A DNA stretch of 22,334 bases from Sandaracinaceae bacterium (lineage in GTDB: Bacteria > Myxococcota_A > Polyangia > Polyangiales > Sandaracinaceae). This document shows positions 7,125 through 15,393 of the stretch, one piece after another (within the stretch, counting starts at the first letter, position 1; every line of letters starts with the position of its first letter). Where the stretch lies: assembly GCA_025056955.1 (NCBI GenBank), contig JANWYL010000015.1:1-22334 (forward strand). Direction: 5' to 3'. Position numbers and translations under genes: made by a program. The notes beneath the pieces were generated by a model. It saw only the letters and a list, made by a program, of their open reading frames with translations. It searched no databases and had not been told where the DNA came from.

Positions 7125-8239
7125 ATAGCACGATGAGAGGTCCTCGTCAATACTTCGATTGGCCTCTTTTTGTTGCGGTTGCCCTTATTTGTCTGTTGGG
7201 TCTTCTCAACCTGTACTCAGCCACAAGCGCTTATCCGGAAGAACTTGGGCAGCTCTACATCCAGCAGCTCTATTGGCTTGCGATTGGAGGTGGGATTGCC
7301 GTTCTGGTTGCAGCAATTGACTACCGCCACTACGAGCGCTTTGCTTGGGTTGGTTACGGCGCATGTGTTGTGCTTTTGCTTTTGGTCTTTTTGTTGGCTC
7401 CTGAAGTGAGAGGTAGCCAACGTTGGATCTACATCGGCAGTCTCTCACTCCAACCAAGCGAACTCGCAAAGCCCATTCTGATCATCGCGCTTGCCAAGCA
7501 CCTCCACAACGATCCCAAAACCGAGGGCCGAACCCTCCGGGATCTGATTTTGCCCGCTTTGATCCTTGCAGGCCCAACTTCTCTGATTTTGCTCCAGCCA
7601 GACTTGGGCACCGCCTTGATCTGCGCATTCATCTTTGCTTCGATCATGGTACTTACCAATCTCAAGCTCCGTTCTCTTCTTACCCTAATCGGGGGGTTTG
7701 CATTGGCTGCGGTGCCGCTCTACACCCTTGCCCTTCAAAACTACCAGCGGGCCCGTTTCGAAACATGGTGGGCGATGATCACAGGCAAGGAAATCGATAT
7801 TCGCGGCGAGGCCTGGCAGGTGTATCAGTCGCTGGTGGCAATTGGTTCGGGAGGCGTGTGGGGGAAGGGGTTTCTTCAGGGCACTCAAAACCAACATCGT
7901 TTTGTTCCAGACACCCACTCGGACTTTCCTTTCTCCGTTTGGGCTGAGGAACATGGCTTTTTTGGGGTGTCATTGCTTTTGGGGCTTTATCTCTTCTTGA
8001 TTCTTTGGGCCCTTCGCATTGCATCGACGGCCAAGGATCGTTTCGGCGCTGTCACAGCAGTGGGAGCAGCGGCGTTTCTTTTTTGGCATTCCGTCATCAA
8101 TATCGTCATGGTGTGTGGCCTCTTGCCAGTGGTGGGAATCACGTTGCCCTTCTTCAGCTACGGGGGGTCGAGCCTCCTCTCTTCTATGATCACGATCGGC
8201 TTGCTCATGAACGTGTCGATGAGGCGATTTACTTTCTAA
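7121..8239 (+). CDS. rodA: RodA peptidoglycan glycosyltransferase (SEDS family)
   Basis: RodA polymerises lipid II into glycan strands in the elongation complex, paired with PBP2. The 372-residue product has about ten hydrophobic helices. SEDS landmarks are visible: GSQRWIYIG....QPSELAK in the first half, LLQPDLGTAL, the large periplasmic loop with GEAWQVYQS, the PDTHSDFPFSVWAEE..F motif with the conserved acidic residue, and LLPVVGITLPFFSYGGSS near the C-terminus. These distinguish RodA/FtsW from other polytopic proteins, and the mre context points to RodA rather than FtsW. The ATG overlaps the PBP2 stop (ATGA), so its translation is probably coupled to the second PBP2 frame. It is the last tightly packed gene of the elongation operon. 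Confidence 0.96.
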   Translation: MNSTMRGPRQYFDWPLFVAVALICLLGLLNLYSATSAYPEELGQLYIQQLYWLAIGGGIAVLVAAIDYRHYERFAWVGYGACVVLLLLVFLLAPEVRGSQRWIYIGSLSLQPSELAKPILIIALAKHLHNDPKTEGRTLRDLILPALILAGPTSLILLQPDLGTALICAFIFASIMVLTNLKLRSLLTLIGGFALAAVPLYTLALQNYQRARFETWWAMITGKEIDIRGEAWQVYQSLVAIGSGGVWGKGFLQGTQNQHRFVPDTHSDFPFSVWAEEHGFFGVSLLLGLYLFLILWALRIASTAKDRFGAVTAVGAAAFLFWHSVINIVMVCGLLPVVGITLPFFSYGGSSLLSSMITIGLLMNVSMRRFTF

Positions 8240-8347
8240 AACCCAGCTTTTCGCGTAAAAGGTCAATGGGTGGCCTCAAAATGGGGGCAATGAAAAGTTT
8301 ATGGTGGTTTTTTGCCTTTTTCTAATCTAAGGCCTTTCCTTCGTCTC

Positions 8348-8354
8348 AAAGGAG
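8348..8354 (+). promoter_or_regulatory. Ribosome binding site AAAGGAG of the lytic transglycosylase gene
   Basis: AAAGGAG lies 9 bases before ATG 8364 and only 3 before the in-frame GTG 8358. The spacing favours the ATG. Confidence 0.6.
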
Positions 8355-8363
8355 CGAGTGCGC

Positions 8364-10559
8364 ATGCGCAGCTCTTCTGGCTCTTTTTTCACTGCACCCG
8401 GTTGGTGGAATGTCGTTTTGCTGATCGCTTCTTGCAATGTGATCGCCAAGCCACTCCACGCCGAGTCAGAGCAGGTACTGGAGATTGACGCCTTCCGAGA
8501 GAGGCTAGCAAGCCACGTCCGAAACGAGGATGGCTCAAGCCTGGATCGCTTTTTAAATGGGCTCGAGTCAGGCGCAAGCAAACGGCTTGATGTGTGCGTT
8601 GTCCGAGGTTGGCTTGCACTGAAAAGTCAACAGTGGGAAGAAGCCACTTTCGCATTTGAAGAGGCCCTCGCTCTGGCCCCGCCTTGGCTTAGGCCTTGGA
8701 TCCTCGAGCGCCTCATTCCCATCCTCATTCGAACTGAGCAATTGGAAAAGGCTGAGTCCTTCCTCAACACAGTGCCCTCCCTGCCCCCACCTTTTCAAGC
8801 GATGAAGGTTCAGATTCTTGCAAAACGCGGCCGAATCGAGGAAGCCGAGAACGAGCTCAGCTCCGTTCCTCCGACGGCTTCAATCGACATACCCTCTCTT
8901 CGGGCGCGCATCGCAGAGGCCGTAAATGCTTTTGGCGACCGCAATCGGGCATTGCGTTTGCTTCGCACACTCCTTCTCGAGGCCCCTCAGCATCCAGAGG
9001 CTCCAAGCTGGGAAAGCCAATTGGCGGGGTGGACTGGCCAAAAGGAGCTGAATTGGACGGCCGAAGAGCGGCTTATCAGGGCCAAAAAGCTGCTCGATGC
9101 CCATCAAGCCCAAAAGGCCCTCGTCGAACTCGAAAAGATGGGAAGGCCGAGGATGCGCGAAATGCTTCGAGACTGGGCAGCGCTTAAGGGACGAGCGCTT
9201 TTCTCACTTCGCCATCGCTATCGAGAAGCGGCCGAACTCCTTGAAGAGGCATGCTCCATCGGGTGCACGGTCGAAGAAGCCTTCCTCGCCGCACGGGCCC
9301 GTTTTCGTGGAAGCGGAAGCGAGGATGGCATCGCTGCACTCGCCCGTTTTGCGACGCATCATCGAAACCACCCCTTGGCCATCGAAGCACACCTTCTCAT
9401 TGCCAAGGAATACGTCGGCGAAGGGAACCTCGAAGAGGCCAAAAGATGGCTTCAACGCACCGAGGGCCTCCAGTCCTCGGGCCACTCCCATTTCCTTAGC
9501 GAGCTCTATTGGCGGCTTGGGTGGATCGAGTACAAGCAAGGAAACTGGGGCGCAGCCGCAAGCCACTTCGAACGCTCAGCCAATACAGCTGACTCAGCAA
9601 TGGAGCAAGCGAAGGGATACTATTGGGCAGCGAAATCCCTCGATAGATTGGGTGAACGACAAGCAGCACAGCGCCTTTTCGAACAAGTGATTCGCGTCGA
9701 GCCGCTTGGATGGTATGCACTTTGGGCGATCAGGGCCATTCGCCAAGGTGGTCACGCGCCCGTCTCCCCCCTTCGCACTGAAAGCCTGCCTTCCCCCTCT
9801 CTTGTCGCTTCTTTCTCCGATCCTCCGCTTTTTCGCTTTCTTTGGTCGATTGGTTTGGATGAGGAAGCCCTCGAAGTTTTGCGGGAGGAAGAGAGCAAAA
9901 ACCCAAGGCCACCTTTGCGCTTTTTGGTTGAACGCTATCTCGCCCTTCGCGCTTTTTCTCGGGCAATGCGCCTCGTTGCTGGACACGAATGGCTGAGCTT
10001 TCCGCCTCTGAGTGAAGCCCTATGGGTGTGGAGGGCCGCTTATCCGACACCCTATGCAAATGAAGCCAGCCTGGCTGCAAGTGAACAAGGTCTCCCTGAA
10101 GCCTTGCTTTATGCCGTGATGCGCCATGAAAGCGCTTTCAATCCAAGCGCGCGAAGCCGAGCAGGCGCAGTGGGCCTTATGCAACTGCTTCCCTCTACGG
10201 CACGGCGCATCGGAGCAAAGCTTGGTCTTCCAGTGGCTGACCAGCGCCTGACTGATCCCGCAGTAAACATGAGGCTAGGTGCCTGTTACCTTCGCGAAAT
10301 GCTCTCACGATGGCCTTTGCCTTTGGCACTGGCCGCATACAATGCCGGTGAACACCGAGTCCAAAAGTGGCGTCAGAAGTGGCCCCTCCCCATCGATGAG
10401 TTCGTCGAGCACATTCCTTTTTCTGAAACCCACCACTATGTCCGCAAGGTGGTTGGAAGCCACGCCAGGTACACCTACCTCAAGCGCGTTGAGGAAGGTG
10501 GTTCACCTCTCGAATGGCCAGAGCTTGATGACAATGGCAACTTCTTACTGTCTAAATAG
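8364..10559 (+). CDS. Slt70-like soluble lytic murein transglycosylase with TPR-like superhelix
   Basis: Predicted exported enzyme that cleaves the glycan backbone of peptidoglycan, leaving anhydro-muramic ends. The protein has 731 residues from ATG 8364. It begins with a hydrophobic signal segment ending near LHA|ES, followed by about 480 residues of alpha-helical TPR-like repeats (the U-shaped scaffold of Slt70), and a C-terminal goose-lysozyme-like SLT domain from about residue 570. That domain shows the catalytic glutamate in MRHESAFNP (Glu 589), then AVGLMQLLP, MRLGACYLREML and the AAYNAG signature. Length and order fit Slt70 better than the MltC, D or E types. It follows rodA by 124 bases with its own strong ribosome binding site, so it may be transcribed with the elongation operon or separately. 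Wall trimming beside wall synthesis is a sensible pairing. Confidence 0.92.
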   Translation: MRSSSGSFFTAPGWWNVVLLIASCNVIAKPLHAESEQVLEIDAFRERLASHVRNEDGSSLDRFLNGLESGASKRLDVCVVRGWLALKSQQWEEATFAFEEALALAPPWLRPWILERLIPILIRTEQLEKAESFLNTVPSLPPPFQAMKVQILAKRGRIEEAENELSSVPPTASIDIPSLRARIAEAVNAFGDRNRALRLLRTLLLEAPQHPEAPSWESQLAGWTGQKELNWTAEERLIRAKKLLDAHQAQKALVELEKMGRPRMREMLRDWAALKGRALFSLRHRYREAAELLEEACSIGCTVEEAFLAARARFRGSGSEDGIAALARFATHHRNHPLAIEAHLLIAKEYVGEGNLEEAKRWLQRTEGLQSSGHSHFLSELYWRLGWIEYKQGNWGAAASHFERSANTADSAMEQAKGYYWAAKSLDRLGERQAAQRLFEQVIRVEPLGWYALWAIRAIRQGGHAPVSPLRTESLPSPSLVASFSDPPLFRFLWSIGLDEEALEVLREEESKNPRPPLRFLVERYLALRAFSRAMRLVAGHEWLSFPPLSEALWVWRAAYPTPYANEASLAASEQGLPEALLYAVMRHESAFNPSARSRAGAVGLMQLLPSTARRIGAKLGLPVADQRLTDPAVNMRLGACYLREMLSRWPLPLALAAYNAGEHRVQKWRQKWPLPIDEFVEHIPFSETHHYVRKVVGSHARYTYLKRVEEGGSPLEWPELDDNGNFLLSK

Positions 10560-10574
10560 CACTGTCTAAATAAC
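10547..10574 (+). repeat. Perfect-but-one tandem duplication of 14 bases across the slt stop codon
   Basis: Unit 1 (10547-10560) and unit 2 (10561-10574) share ACTGTCTAAATA, then differ at one base (GC versus AC). A third partial ACTG follows. The TAG in unit 1 ends the lytic transglycosylase; the second copy is untranslated. Confidence 0.9.
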
Positions 10575-10584
10575 ACTGCATCAT

Positions 10585-10620
10585 AAAGGAGCACCCGTGG
10601 CTCAACAAAACGCTTCTTGA
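10585..10620 (+). other. Strong ribosome binding site with a 7-codon GTG reading frame before ppx
   Basis: AAAGGAG (10585-10591) is followed five bases later by GTG 10597, which opens a frame of only seven codons (MAQQNAS) ending at TGA 10618-10620. It is the best ribosome binding site in this intergenic region, yet it does not serve the phosphatase frame directly. The TGA overlaps a TTG (10617) that opens the phosphatase frame. It may be a leader peptide, or the true N-terminus displaced by a one-base indel. Confidence 0.45.
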
Positions 10621-10661
10621 ACAGTGGCGCAGGAGGCAGTGGTCGCGCTAGAAAGGCGCTG

Positions 10662-12182
10662 ATGCCGCGAATGGCTGCAATTGATGTGGGTTCAAATGCT
10701 TCACGCTTGCTGATCGCTGAGCCTGCTGGTGAAGACGATTTTCGGGTTCTTTACCACGATCGGATTCCGGTGAGGCTTGGCCATCAGGTCTTCATCACTG
10801 GCAAGCTCGCTCCATCTGCAATCGAAGCCTGCGTTGAAGCGATGCGTGCTTTCAAACTGAAAATGGAGGAGCACGGGGTTGAGCATCATCGGGCAGTGGT
10901 AACGGCTTCGGCCAGGGACGCTGAAAACGCAGATGAACTCATCGACAGGGTGCGAGACCTGGGAATTGCACTTGAAGCCATCGATGGCAGCGAAGAAGCA
11001 CGGCTTGTTAAGCTTGCGATTTCAAAGCGAATTCCGCTCGAAGGCAAGCGAGCGCTTTTGGTCGATTTGGGAGGGGGTAGCCTTGAACTTTCTGAAGTCC
11101 GACACGACGAAGTGCGTTATTCGACAAGCCTGCCGATTGGGACCGTACGCCTTCTTGAGTCTTTCCTTGACAATGGGCAGCCTGTTTCAGAGAAGCAGTA
11201 CCGGCTCCTCGTTGAATACATCGACCGCATCTTGCAGCCCGTGGCAGACGATTTTTTGAGAAGAAGCTATGACGTGGTTGCTGCTGCAGGGGGAAACTTC
11301 GAGGCGATTGCCGCCCTCTGCCCCGGTCCCCCTGGCCTCATCCCATCAATTGATGTGCGCAAGGCCCATCAGCTTCTGCAGCGCATGAAAGCCATGAGCG
11401 CTGAAGAGCGAATGCAAGTGTTCCAACTTCGTCCAGATCGAGCAGACGTCATCGTCCCTGCGCTTTGTGTCCTTGATGCCGTGGCCCATATCGCCCGCAC
11501 CGATCTCTTTCTGGTTCCTGGCGTAGGGGTAAGAGAAGGAATCATCTACGATCTCCTTTGTCGGAAAATCGAAGGACGGGAGCCACAATTTGAGGAACCA
11601 CAAAGTGTGCGTGCGGCGATTTTGCTTGGGCGCCGCTATCATTTCGACGAGGCCCACGCCACCCAGGTTGATCGCCTCGCTTGCCAACTCTTCGACGCTT
11701 TGGCACCCATCCATGGCCTCCCACGGAGCGATCGCTTGCTCCTGCGAGTGGCTTCTTTGCTTCATGATGTTGGGGATTTCATCGAATATGCAGGGCACCA
11801 CAAGCACACCCAATACATCATCGAGCACTCGGAAATCCTCGGCCTATCCCGGGAGCGACGCCTTGTTGTGGCATGCATTGCCCGTTACCACCGCCGAGCC
11901 CCTCCAAGCACAAAACATCAAGGATTTGCTAGGCTCAACGAAGAAGAACGTGAAAAGGTGAAACGGCTTTCAGCGATTTTGCGCATCGCCGATGCCCTCG
12001 ATCGCGGTCACCGCAGCAAGGTGCAGCACCTTGAAGTGACGCTTGGAAGTCGAGAAATCACCATACTTGTGAGCAGCCGTGAGGATCTCTCACTTGAACT
12101 TTGGACGAGTGAGCGAAAGGGAGAGTATTTCGAAAAGCTTTTCCGTCGAAAGCTGCGCTTTCTCGCCGAGCGAAGGGACTAG
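10662..12182 (+). CDS. ppx: Ppx/GppA family phosphatase (exopolyphosphatase or pppGpp phosphohydrolase)
   Basis: The product belongs to the ASKHA-fold Ppx/GppA family, which hydrolyses terminal phosphates of polyphosphate or the 5' phosphate of pppGpp; sequence alone does not separate the two. From ATG 10662 it has 506 residues, normal for the long form. Motifs are AAIDVGSNASRLLIAE (phosphate-1 loop) at the start, a central DLGGGSLEL (phosphate-2 loop) and TASARDAEN. A C-terminal HD-type domain contains LLHDVGDFIEYAGHHKHTQYII and RIADALDRGH. ATG 10662 has AAAGG five bases upstream and starts right at the conserved domain; TTG 10617 would add 15 Gly/Arg-rich residues. The strong ribosome binding site upstream points to another frame (see 10585-10620), so the true N-terminus is uncertain. 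It converges on the kinase gene with 23 bases between the stops. Confidence 0.9.
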   Translation: MPRMAAIDVGSNASRLLIAEPAGEDDFRVLYHDRIPVRLGHQVFITGKLAPSAIEACVEAMRAFKLKMEEHGVEHHRAVVTASARDAENADELIDRVRDLGIALEAIDGSEEARLVKLAISKRIPLEGKRALLVDLGGGSLELSEVRHDEVRYSTSLPIGTVRLLESFLDNGQPVSEKQYRLLVEYIDRILQPVADDFLRRSYDVVAAAGGNFEAIAALCPGPPGLIPSIDVRKAHQLLQRMKAMSAEERMQVFQLRPDRADVIVPALCVLDAVAHIARTDLFLVPGVGVREGIIYDLLCRKIEGREPQFEEPQSVRAAILLGRRYHFDEAHATQVDRLACQLFDALAPIHGLPRSDRLLLRVASLLHDVGDFIEYAGHHKHTQYIIEHSEILGLSRERRLVVACIARYHRRAPPSTKHQGFARLNEEEREKVKRLSAILRIADALDRGHRSKVQHLEVTLGSREITILVSSREDLSLELWTSERKGEYFEKLFRRKLRFLAERRD

Positions 12183-12205
12183 ATGGCTCCATCAACCCTT
12201 TTGTG

Positions 12206-13939
12206 CTAGCTTAAGGCGCGAAAAGAGCCAGTGATATCAGCCCGTGTTGAAGCAAGGCCACTCAAAGCAAATTGGTTTTCTTCTCTTCGTAGTTCTTCGA
12301 GCAGTTCAGCACACTCCGGGCGATTGCGAAGATGGGCAAAAAGCAAGGCCGAAGCTTCCATAAAAGCTTTCTCGTAGCTCAGGGCCTCACGGACTTTGGT
12401 AGCAATCCGCTCTTTTCCAGCATTGAGCTCATTTTCAAGCGCCTCCCCGTAGCGTTGAAGCTGCGCCCTTAGCTCTTCAATCTGCCTGCGCATCTCCATG
12501 GCGCTGCGCTCCTTGATTTGAATGCGTTCATTCACTTCTCTCCACAATTCGTTCAGTATTTCGATCTTGCTCTTTGAGGCGACAGCCATCTCGAAGGCGC
12601 TTCGCCACTTTGCCAGGTCCCCACTTGGTCGCTCGTGAAGACGCATCTCCCTCAAGCTTTGCTCGTGTATCAGGCGCTCCTCCTCGAGCCGAGCGGCAAT
12701 GCGATTGAGTTGCTCGCGTTCCGCCGCGACTTCCCGCAAAGTGCGGGATTCTTCTTCGGCAAGATCTTCGACTTTTCGGCCGATCTCGGCGCGCAAGGCC
12801 CGCCCCCTGCGCTCGATGGCATCGATTTTGCGTTGCTGGCTTGCGATCTCCCCCTCAAGCCGCGAAGCGCGAGCAGCCACCTCCCAGAGGCGATCGTTGG
12901 CCATCTGCACTTCTTCTGGCACGGCACCAGCAGGGTAGGCACGCGCCAACATTCTTGAGAAGTAAGCAGCCCGCCGACTCCACTCGACCACTCCCAACGT
13001 TTGGGCTGGAGGGGGTTGGGGAGGGATGCTCAACTCGGTGGAACTTTGGATCTCCCACGTTGTCGATGGCAAGCTTCGTTGGAGGGCCCGGAGATCTTCA
13101 GCCAGGTGGTGGCCATCCCGATAGCGCTTGAGAGGATCCTTTTCGAGGAGCCTCAAAATGATGCGTTCAGCTGCCTCTGGCAAGTCTTTGATAATCGAGC
13201 GGGGCCGAGGGGGCGGTGCCGATCGCTGCATCTCGAGCAGCGTTTCACGATCAGGAGCTCGAAATGGGAGCTGACCTGTTACCATCTCAAAAAAGAGCAC
13301 GCCCAGCGCGTAAAGATCGGAAGCAGGCGTCACGTCCTCCCCTCGCGCCTGCTCTGGCGACATGTATTCGGGTGTTCCAAACACGGCTCCCTTTGGAGCC
13401 AAACGAGGATCGCGGGCCAAGGCAGCCAGTCCAAAATCGAGAATTTTTACAAAATCGCGCCGCCCGCCCTTGGTGATAAGCATAACGTTATCGCTCTTGA
13501 GGTCGCGATGAACAACGCCCAAATCATGTGCGCGGGCCAAAGCAGCCGTCATCTGTTCAAGGATGTCCGTCGCGCGGGCAAGGGGCATGGGACCTTTGGC
13601 GATTTCGGAGCTCAAAGAAGTCCCCACCAAGTATTCCATCACAAGGTAGATATCTCCTTCTTCCGTATCCCCCACGTCATGGATTTCGACGATATGGGCG
13701 TGATCCACTCGATTGGCCGCGCGGGCCTCTCTCAGCATCCATGCCCTTAGATGGGTTTCGCCCCGCAAATCTGGGCGAATCAGCTTGATAGCAACCACTC
13801 GGTCAATCAGCACATGGCGCGCACGATACACAACGCCCATCCCGCCCTCGCCAAGCAACGCTTCAAGGCGATAGCGGCCAGCGACAACCTTACCGAGATA
13901 GGCGTCTTTCACGATTCGCGGGGGGGGCTTTGCAACCAT
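12206..13939 (-). CDS. Hanks-type Ser/Thr protein kinase with C-terminal coiled coil
   Basis: This 577-residue cytoplasmic kinase phosphorylates Ser/Thr on unknown partners. The catalytic domain spans about residues 23-290 and is complete: glycine loop LLGEGGMGVVYRA (29-40), Lys 52, Glu 71, HRDLKSDN with catalytic Asp 146 and Asn 151, DFG at 168-170, and activation segment end GTPEYMSPEQ. It is an RD kinase and should be active. A proline-rich linker (about 300-320) leads to a charged helical region, about 350-510, that looks like a long coiled coil. No membrane helix or PASTA repeat is present, unlike PknB/StkP. It lies 87 bases downstream of ftsZ on the same strand, so co-transcription with ftsA-ftsZ is possible. 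The ATG has no Shine-Dalgarno sequence but a TATGAT box 9 bases upstream. Codons 4-6 contain a run of eight C. Confidence 0.93.
   Translation of the reverse strand: MVAKPPPRIVKDAYLGKVVAGRYRLEALLGEGGMGVVYRARHVLIDRVVAIKLIRPDLRGETHLRAWMLREARAANRVDHAHIVEIHDVGDTEEGDIYLVMEYLVGTSLSSEIAKGPMPLARATDILEQMTAALARAHDLGVVHRDLKSDNVMLITKGGRRDFVKILDFGLAALARDPRLAPKGAVFGTPEYMSPEQARGEDVTPASDLYALGVLFFEMVTGQLPFRAPDRETLLEMQRSAPPPRPRSIIKDLPEAAERIILRLLEKDPLKRYRDGHHLAEDLRALQRSLPSTTWEIQSSTELSIPPQPPPAQTLGVVEWSRRAAYFSRMLARAYPAGAVPEEVQMANDRLWEVAARASRLEGEIASQQRKIDAIERRGRALRAEIGRKVEDLAEEESRTLREVAAEREQLNRIAARLEEERLIHEQSLREMRLHERPSGDLAKWRSAFEMAVASKSKIEILNELWREVNERIQIKERSAMEMRRQIEELRAQLQRYGEALENELNAGKERIATKVREALSYEKAFMEASALLFAHLRNRPECAELLEELRREENQFALSGLASTRADITGSFRALS
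13920..13927 (-). repeat. C8/G8 homopolymer at codons 4-6 of the kinase gene
   Basis: Eight consecutive G on the plus strand (C on the coding strand) encode part of the Lys-Pro-Pro-Pro stretch just after the kinase start. A change of one unit would shift the frame before the kinase domain. Confidence 0.85.
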
Positions 13940-13948
13940 TTGAGCTGA

Positions 13949-13954
13949 ATCATA
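13949..13954 (-). promoter_or_regulatory. Possible -10 box TATGAT just upstream of the kinase start
   Basis: TATGAT on the minus strand matches TATAAT in five of six positions and lies 9 bases before the ATG. A transcript from it would be almost leaderless. I see no good -35 hexamer at the expected distance, so the call is weak. Confidence 0.3.
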
Positions 13955-14026
13955 GCCTGAATTTGAAACTCAGCCCCTCCCCTCTCAATTTGCTTGCAAA
14001 AAAGGCTTGCCCACCACCACCTGCTT

Positions 14027-15304
14027 TCACTCATTCATCGAAGCCCTCCTCAAATAGGCAGGGATATCAAGCATCGCTTCGTCGTGAAGGGCAGCTGGCC
14101 CAAAAACCCGTGGAGCAGCTGGGACATGCTCCACTCCAAAGCGCCGGCCACCTTTACCAACCCCTGCTTCGGAATGAGTTGCCGAAACACTTCGAGAAGA
14201 AACGGAGGTGTTCTTTGGCGGCGCTGGTGCCGTGACCAAGCCAGGACGCGAAGCCGACCTGTGGCTAGAAGACAGTGTCACAAGTGCATTCCGAGGGCGG
14301 CTTTGAACACTTTCCTGAATGACCCCTTCTGGGGTCGCCTCAAGTGGAAAGCCAGTCGCGATGGCTGTGACTTTGACCATATCCCCCATCTGCGGATCTG
14401 TGAGCAAGCCAAAGATGATGTTCGCGTCCTCGTGAGCTGCCTGGTGCACAAGGCTTGCTGCCTCATTGATCTCCTTGAGGCGAATGTCTGGGCCAGCAGT
14501 GAAATTGAGAAGAATGCCCATCGCTCCTTGGATCGACACATCATCGAGAAGAGGCGAATTGATGGCCATCTCGACAGCATCCAGCGCCCGGCGCTCTCCC
14601 TTGCCATAGCCGGTTCCCATGAGCGCCCTCCCCTGCCCTTGCATGATGGTTTTGACGTCGGCGAAATCGACATTGACGATCCCGCTTTGGGTGATGAGAT
14701 CGGAAATGCCACGAACGGCTTGGACCAACACATCATCAGCCCGACGAAATGCCTCAAGAATCGAGAGATCGGCATCGAGGCCAAGAAGCTTTTGGTTTGG
14801 AATTGTGATGATGGTATCGACATTTGCTGCAAGCTCAGCAATGCCCGCCTCCGCGTTTTTCATGCGGCGCTTGCCTTCGAACAAAAAGGGACGCGTGACG
14901 ACTGCCACAGTGAGGGCACCAAGCTCTCTTGCAATTTGGGCAATCACGGGTGCCGCCCCTGTTCCCGTTCCCCCACCCATTCCCGCTGTCACAAAAACCA
15001 TGTCCGCTCCCTGAAGCACTTCTTGGATGCGCTCCTTTTCTTCTAGAGCGCTCCGCCGGCCAATCTCCGGGTTGGCCCCCGCGCCAAGCCCCCGCGTGAG
15101 CGTTTGCCCCAGTTGAATCTTGATCGGCGCAAGATTAGCTTCGAGGGCTTGCATGTCGGTGTTCGCGGCAATGAATTCAACTCCCTCAAGCCCGCTTTGA
15201 ATCATCGTGTTGAGGGCGTTTCCGCCGCCGCCTCCTACACCGATCACCTTGATCCGTGCCTGCATTTCATGCGTGTCTTCTGTGAATTGGATATTCAGAG
15301 CCAT
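14027..15304 (-). CDS. ftsZ: Cell division protein FtsZ
   Basis: FtsZ is the tubulin-like GTPase that polymerises into the division ring under the inner membrane. The 425-residue product has IGVGGGGGNALNTM (about 21-34), the tubulin signature GGGTGTG (110-116), VVTRPFLFEGKRR, the NVDFADVK T7 loop needed for GTP hydrolysis between subunits, and GTGYGKGERRA. A variable Pro/Ser linker follows, and then the conserved tail LDIPAYLRRA, which binds FtsA and other partners. The start at 15304 is set by GGGAGG six bases upstream; a longer in-frame opening to 15370 has no support. It lies 89 bases after ftsA on the same strand, and the gap carries a hairpin. All catalytic features are intact. Confidence 0.97.
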   Translation of the reverse strand: MALNIQFTEDTHEMQARIKVIGVGGGGGNALNTMIQSGLEGVEFIAANTDMQALEANLAPIKIQLGQTLTRGLGAGANPEIGRRSALEEKERIQEVLQGADMVFVTAGMGGGTGTGAAPVIAQIARELGALTVAVVTRPFLFEGKRRMKNAEAGIAELAANVDTIITIPNQKLLGLDADLSILEAFRRADDVLVQAVRGISDLITQSGIVNVDFADVKTIMQGQGRALMGTGYGKGERRALDAVEMAINSPLLDDVSIQGAMGILLNFTAGPDIRLKEINEAASLVHQAAHEDANIIFGLLTDPQMGDMVKVTAIATGFPLEATPEGVIQESVQSRPRNALVTLSSSHRSASRPGLVTAPAPPKNTSVSSRSVSATHSEAGVGKGGRRFGVEHVPAAPRVFGPAALHDEAMLDIPAYLRRASMNE

Positions 15305-15310
15305 TACATG

Positions 15311-15316
15311 CCTCCC
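15311..15316 (-). promoter_or_regulatory. Ribosome binding site GGGAGG of ftsZ
   Basis: GGGAGG lies six bases before the ATG at 15304 on the minus strand. It fixes the ftsZ start and is one of the strongest Shine-Dalgarno sequences in the window. Confidence 0.75.
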
Positions 15317-15324
15317 TTGTTTTG

Positions 15325-15344
15325 TGTGGCCTCGCCCGGCCACA
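15325..15344 (-). promoter_or_regulatory. Hairpin in the ftsA-ftsZ gap, just upstream of the ftsZ ribosome binding site
   Basis: TGTGGCC and GGCCACA form a perfect 7-bp GC-rich stem with a 6-base loop. It ends 8 bases upstream of the ftsZ Shine-Dalgarno sequence. No T run follows, so it is not an intrinsic terminator; an RNA processing or translation-control element is possible. A TTGACA lies farther upstream (15364-15369) but has no good -10 partner. Confidence 0.5.
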
Positions 15345-15393
15345 GAAACTTGCCATTTATTTACTGTCAACTAGACACAACCTCACTTTCTTC

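Noticed and set aside
8240..8363. Terminator between rodA and the lytic transglycosylase gene
   Set aside because: Only weak stems such as CTTTT/AAAAG and GCCTT/AAGGC are present, none with a proper tail, so read-through is as likely.
474..11735. Three copies of GCGATCGC (the cyanobacterial HIP1 octamer) in hemW, mreD and ppx
   Set aside because: Three copies in 22 kb are slightly more than chance but far below HIP1 density, and the proteins do not look cyanobacterial.
12182..12205. Short GATGGCTCCATC inverted repeat between ppx and the kinase as a terminator
   Set aside because: The stem is only four to five pairs and the T run is four bases; support is too weak.
12204..12216. GCTAGCTTAAGG resembling the TAGCCT promoter element
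   Set aside because: It is the coding end and stop codon of the kinase on the minus strand and no gene starts downstream.
13994..15046. 350-codon plus-strand frame opposite ftsZ
   Set aside because: It is antisense to a fully conserved FtsZ and its translation is rich in Cys, His and Arg with no recognisable domain.
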